A stretch of DNA of 13,859 bases from Flavobacteriia bacterium (GTDB taxonomy: Bacteria > Bacteroidota > Bacteroidia > Flavobacteriales_D > Crocinitomicaceae), in contig RFQF01000036.1 of assembly GCA_009925805.1 (NCBI GenBank), positions 1 through 13,859 on the forward strand, read 5' to 3'. Shown one piece after another: positions 12,291-13,859 of this stretch (position 1 is its first letter; each line of letters opens with the position of its first letter). A program made the position numbers and the translations under genes. Below the pieces are notes generated by a model, which saw only the letters and a program-made list of their open reading frames with translations, ran no database searches and was not told where the DNA came from.

Positions 12291-13859
12291 TTAATTCCAA
12301 AACACCCAGGTAACTCCCATCTTTAATTGCCAAGTAGGAATGGGGATGTCTTTATATAACATTTGCTGCGTGGGCATAAAAAACGTTCCTAAATTGTCCA
12401 GCGCTACATGAAACTGAAAGGTCTTGACCTTAAATCCCATCAGCGCATTCAAGGAATGATACGTGGTCTCAGTTAAATTCGCAGCCGATAAATCCAACAA
12501 CGAAAGTTGTGGCACCAAGGAGAGTGTACGATAGCCTTGGTAGTACATGTAGTTCACCTGAGTGAAAACGAATAAATTTTTGGATTTCCCCAAGTATCCT
12601 TGATATTTCATCCCGATACCTGCACCAAGATTCGGTAATACTCGATTTTTTTGTGCCAAATAATAACCCTTAGGCTCCACGGAAAATCCTTTCCAGGTTT
12701 TTCCTAAAGCTAATTGAAATTCCATTAATTGCTGGTTACTTTGCCCATTGTGATTATCCCAAACGCTTCCGTTGAAACAGTATACCCCCTGGGTAAGCAA
12801 CCCTTTGACTTGAACACGGTACGCCACATCAAATAATTCCCCTTGAACGGCTAAATCTCCTTGAAATATCCGTTGAAGTTGCGCCTGCTGCATGCTCCAT
12901 TGAAAGGTATTCCCGAAATAAAACCGTTGAAATACTTCAGGAGCCACAAGTCCTGCTATGAAATTGGCGCTAACCAAATGCTTTCTAAGGAATCGATGAC
13001 TCAATGCTCCGCTCAGTTGCGAGGCATTGAAGGCTCCGAAAAATCGGTATTGGTAGTTAATTTTCAACGAAGTGTTCCTAACGTGATATTTCATCGCTGA
13101 AGTGAGCCCTAATTCCAACGTATCCCGCTGGTTTCCGCGCATTCTGAAACGCCAGTAATCTGCCGTGGCCAATGCCTCAAATTGCCAATGCCTTGATGTA
13201 CTTCCAATCCCCAACGCATTCTTCTGAAGCGTTTGCTCCAAAATATCCAAACTACGCAGACTGTCGTAAAAAATCGCAGGGTATAATCCTGATAATGTAT
13301 CCGATTCCTTATAGGAACGACGAAAATTTTGGATCGAACTTCGATGATATATTCCAAGGAATCTTGTAGTATCCTGAAGCAAATTATATTCATTTTTCCA
13401 GGACAGTTCTTTCAAACGTACATCGGAACTGCAACTGTCTTTTCGCACAGGAACCAATCCAATAGCTATGTATTGCAACAGGCTATCACTTACAATCCCT
13501 CCTGAAAAGTTGCGTAAATCCGACTGCGTCGTTAGGGTCATTTGTGTGCGATATCTGGGCCCATAACGCAAAACCATGGCATGGAGGTCGCGGTTTTTCC
13601 ATCCACTGTTCCGGATAAATCCTGCCGATGCGTTCGATGTGTATCGAAAATTAGCCAACCAACCATGGTTAAATGCTTGGAAGTAATTCAATGCTGTATG
13701 TTGACTCCCTTGCATACCAAAGGAATAATGAACACCTAAAAAAGGTAATGCACTGAAAACCGGCAATCGCTCCGTGGAATTATAGCGCTGTAAGAAAGTC
13801 CCAAATGGTTGGTATATCCGAAATGGATCAAAAAAAATACCGTCGCGTAAATAGAGATT
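12291..13859 (-). CDS. Putative outer-membrane porin (Porin_10-like), 5' end missing
   Basis: The frame is open from the right window edge, so this is a 522-residue C-terminal part; the signal peptide and true start lie beyond 13859. An ORF-like start at 13766 is only an internal TTG (Leu) codon. The sequence alternates polar and hydrophobic residues in many short strands with aromatic girdle residues (LGVHYSFGMQ, GWLANFRYTSNASAGFIRN, HAMVLRYGPRYRTQMTL), and ends in TWVFWN, close to the aromatic end expected of a beta barrel. The opening strands and the NFSGGIVSD segment resemble the Bacteroidota putative porin family Porin_10. Transport substrate unknown. It is convergent with sucD. Confidence 0.78.
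   Translation of the reverse strand, partial: NLYLRDGIFFDPFRIYQPFGTFLQRYNSTERLPVFSALPFLGVHYSFGMQGSQHTALNYFQAFNHGWLANFRYTSNASAGFIRNSGWKNRDLHAMVLRYGPRYRTQMTLTTQSDLRNFSGGIVSDSLLQYIAIGLVPVRKDSCSSDVRLKELSWKNEYNLLQDTTRFLGIYHRSSIQNFRRSYKESDTLSGLYPAIFYDSLRSLDILEQTLQKNALGIGSTSRHWQFEALATADYWRFRMRGNQRDTLELGLTSAMKYHVRNTSLKINYQYRFFGAFNASQLSGALSHRFLRKHLVSANFIAGLVAPEVFQRFYFGNTFQWSMQQAQLQRIFQGDLAVQGELFDVAYRVQVKGLLTQGVYCFNGSVWDNHNGQSNQQLMEFQLALGKTWKGFSVEPKGYYLAQKNRVLPNLGAGIGMKYQGYLGKSKNLFVFTQVNYMYYQGYRTLSLVPQLSLLDLSAANLTETTYHSLNALMGFKVKTFQFHVALDNLGTFFMPTQQMLYKDIPIPTWQLKMGVTWVFWN

Noticed and set aside
13764..13766. Start of the porin gene at 13766
   Set aside because: The codon is TTG and the frame continues without a stop to base 13859, so it is an internal leucine.

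Overview
The window is chromosomal DNA from a member of the Bacteroidota, of moderate GC content. The signs are lineage-typical families (DUF4924, OmpH-like lipoprotein, Porin_10-type barrel, TlpA proteins, a short bacterial RRM protein, the Bacteroidota form of alanine dehydrogenase), promoter -7 boxes close to TAnnTTTG, and few clear Shine-Dalgarno sites. I cannot place it below phylum. I see no rRNA, tRNA, CRISPR array, insertion sequence or prophage gene, and no gap between genes longer than about 150 bases.

Left block (1-4290, + strand): a tightly packed operon. A 5'-truncated TlpA-like thioredoxin is followed by a second, complete TlpA-like protein (a tandem duplicate), lpxH (lipid A synthesis), tsaE (tRNA t6A modification), an alanine dehydrogenase, and a small protein resembling the nuclease domain of HsdR. 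Each junction is a 1-base gap or a 4 to 11 base overlap.

Middle block (4282-5671, - strand): a three-gene operon that converges on the first block. It encodes an unrecognised 81-residue protein, an OmpH/Skp-like lipoprotein and a DUF4924 protein. From the shared 5672-5815 spacer, a FecA-like TonB-dependent receptor gene runs in the opposite direction. This spacer is the most structured piece of noncoding DNA here: a perfect 17-base Fur-box-like palindrome lies between two copies of an AATACC-N8-GGTATT dyad, followed by a possible 10-codon leader ORF whose stop overlaps the receptor start.

Right block (8083-12248, + strand): an RRM RNA-binding protein with a charged tail, a tRNA CCA-adding-type nucleotidyltransferase with an HD domain, a pRiA4b ORF-3-like gene broken by an internal deletion plus frameshift, a class I methyltransferase, and sucD of the TCA cycle. 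A 5'-truncated outer-membrane barrel (Porin_10-like) on the - strand converges on sucD and runs off the right edge.

Most of the window is housekeeping and envelope biology. I did not find a convincing new multi-gene system. The observations most worth following are the architecture of the FecA-like control region, two predicted near-leaderless transcripts, and the deletion-frameshift in the pRiA4b-like gene.
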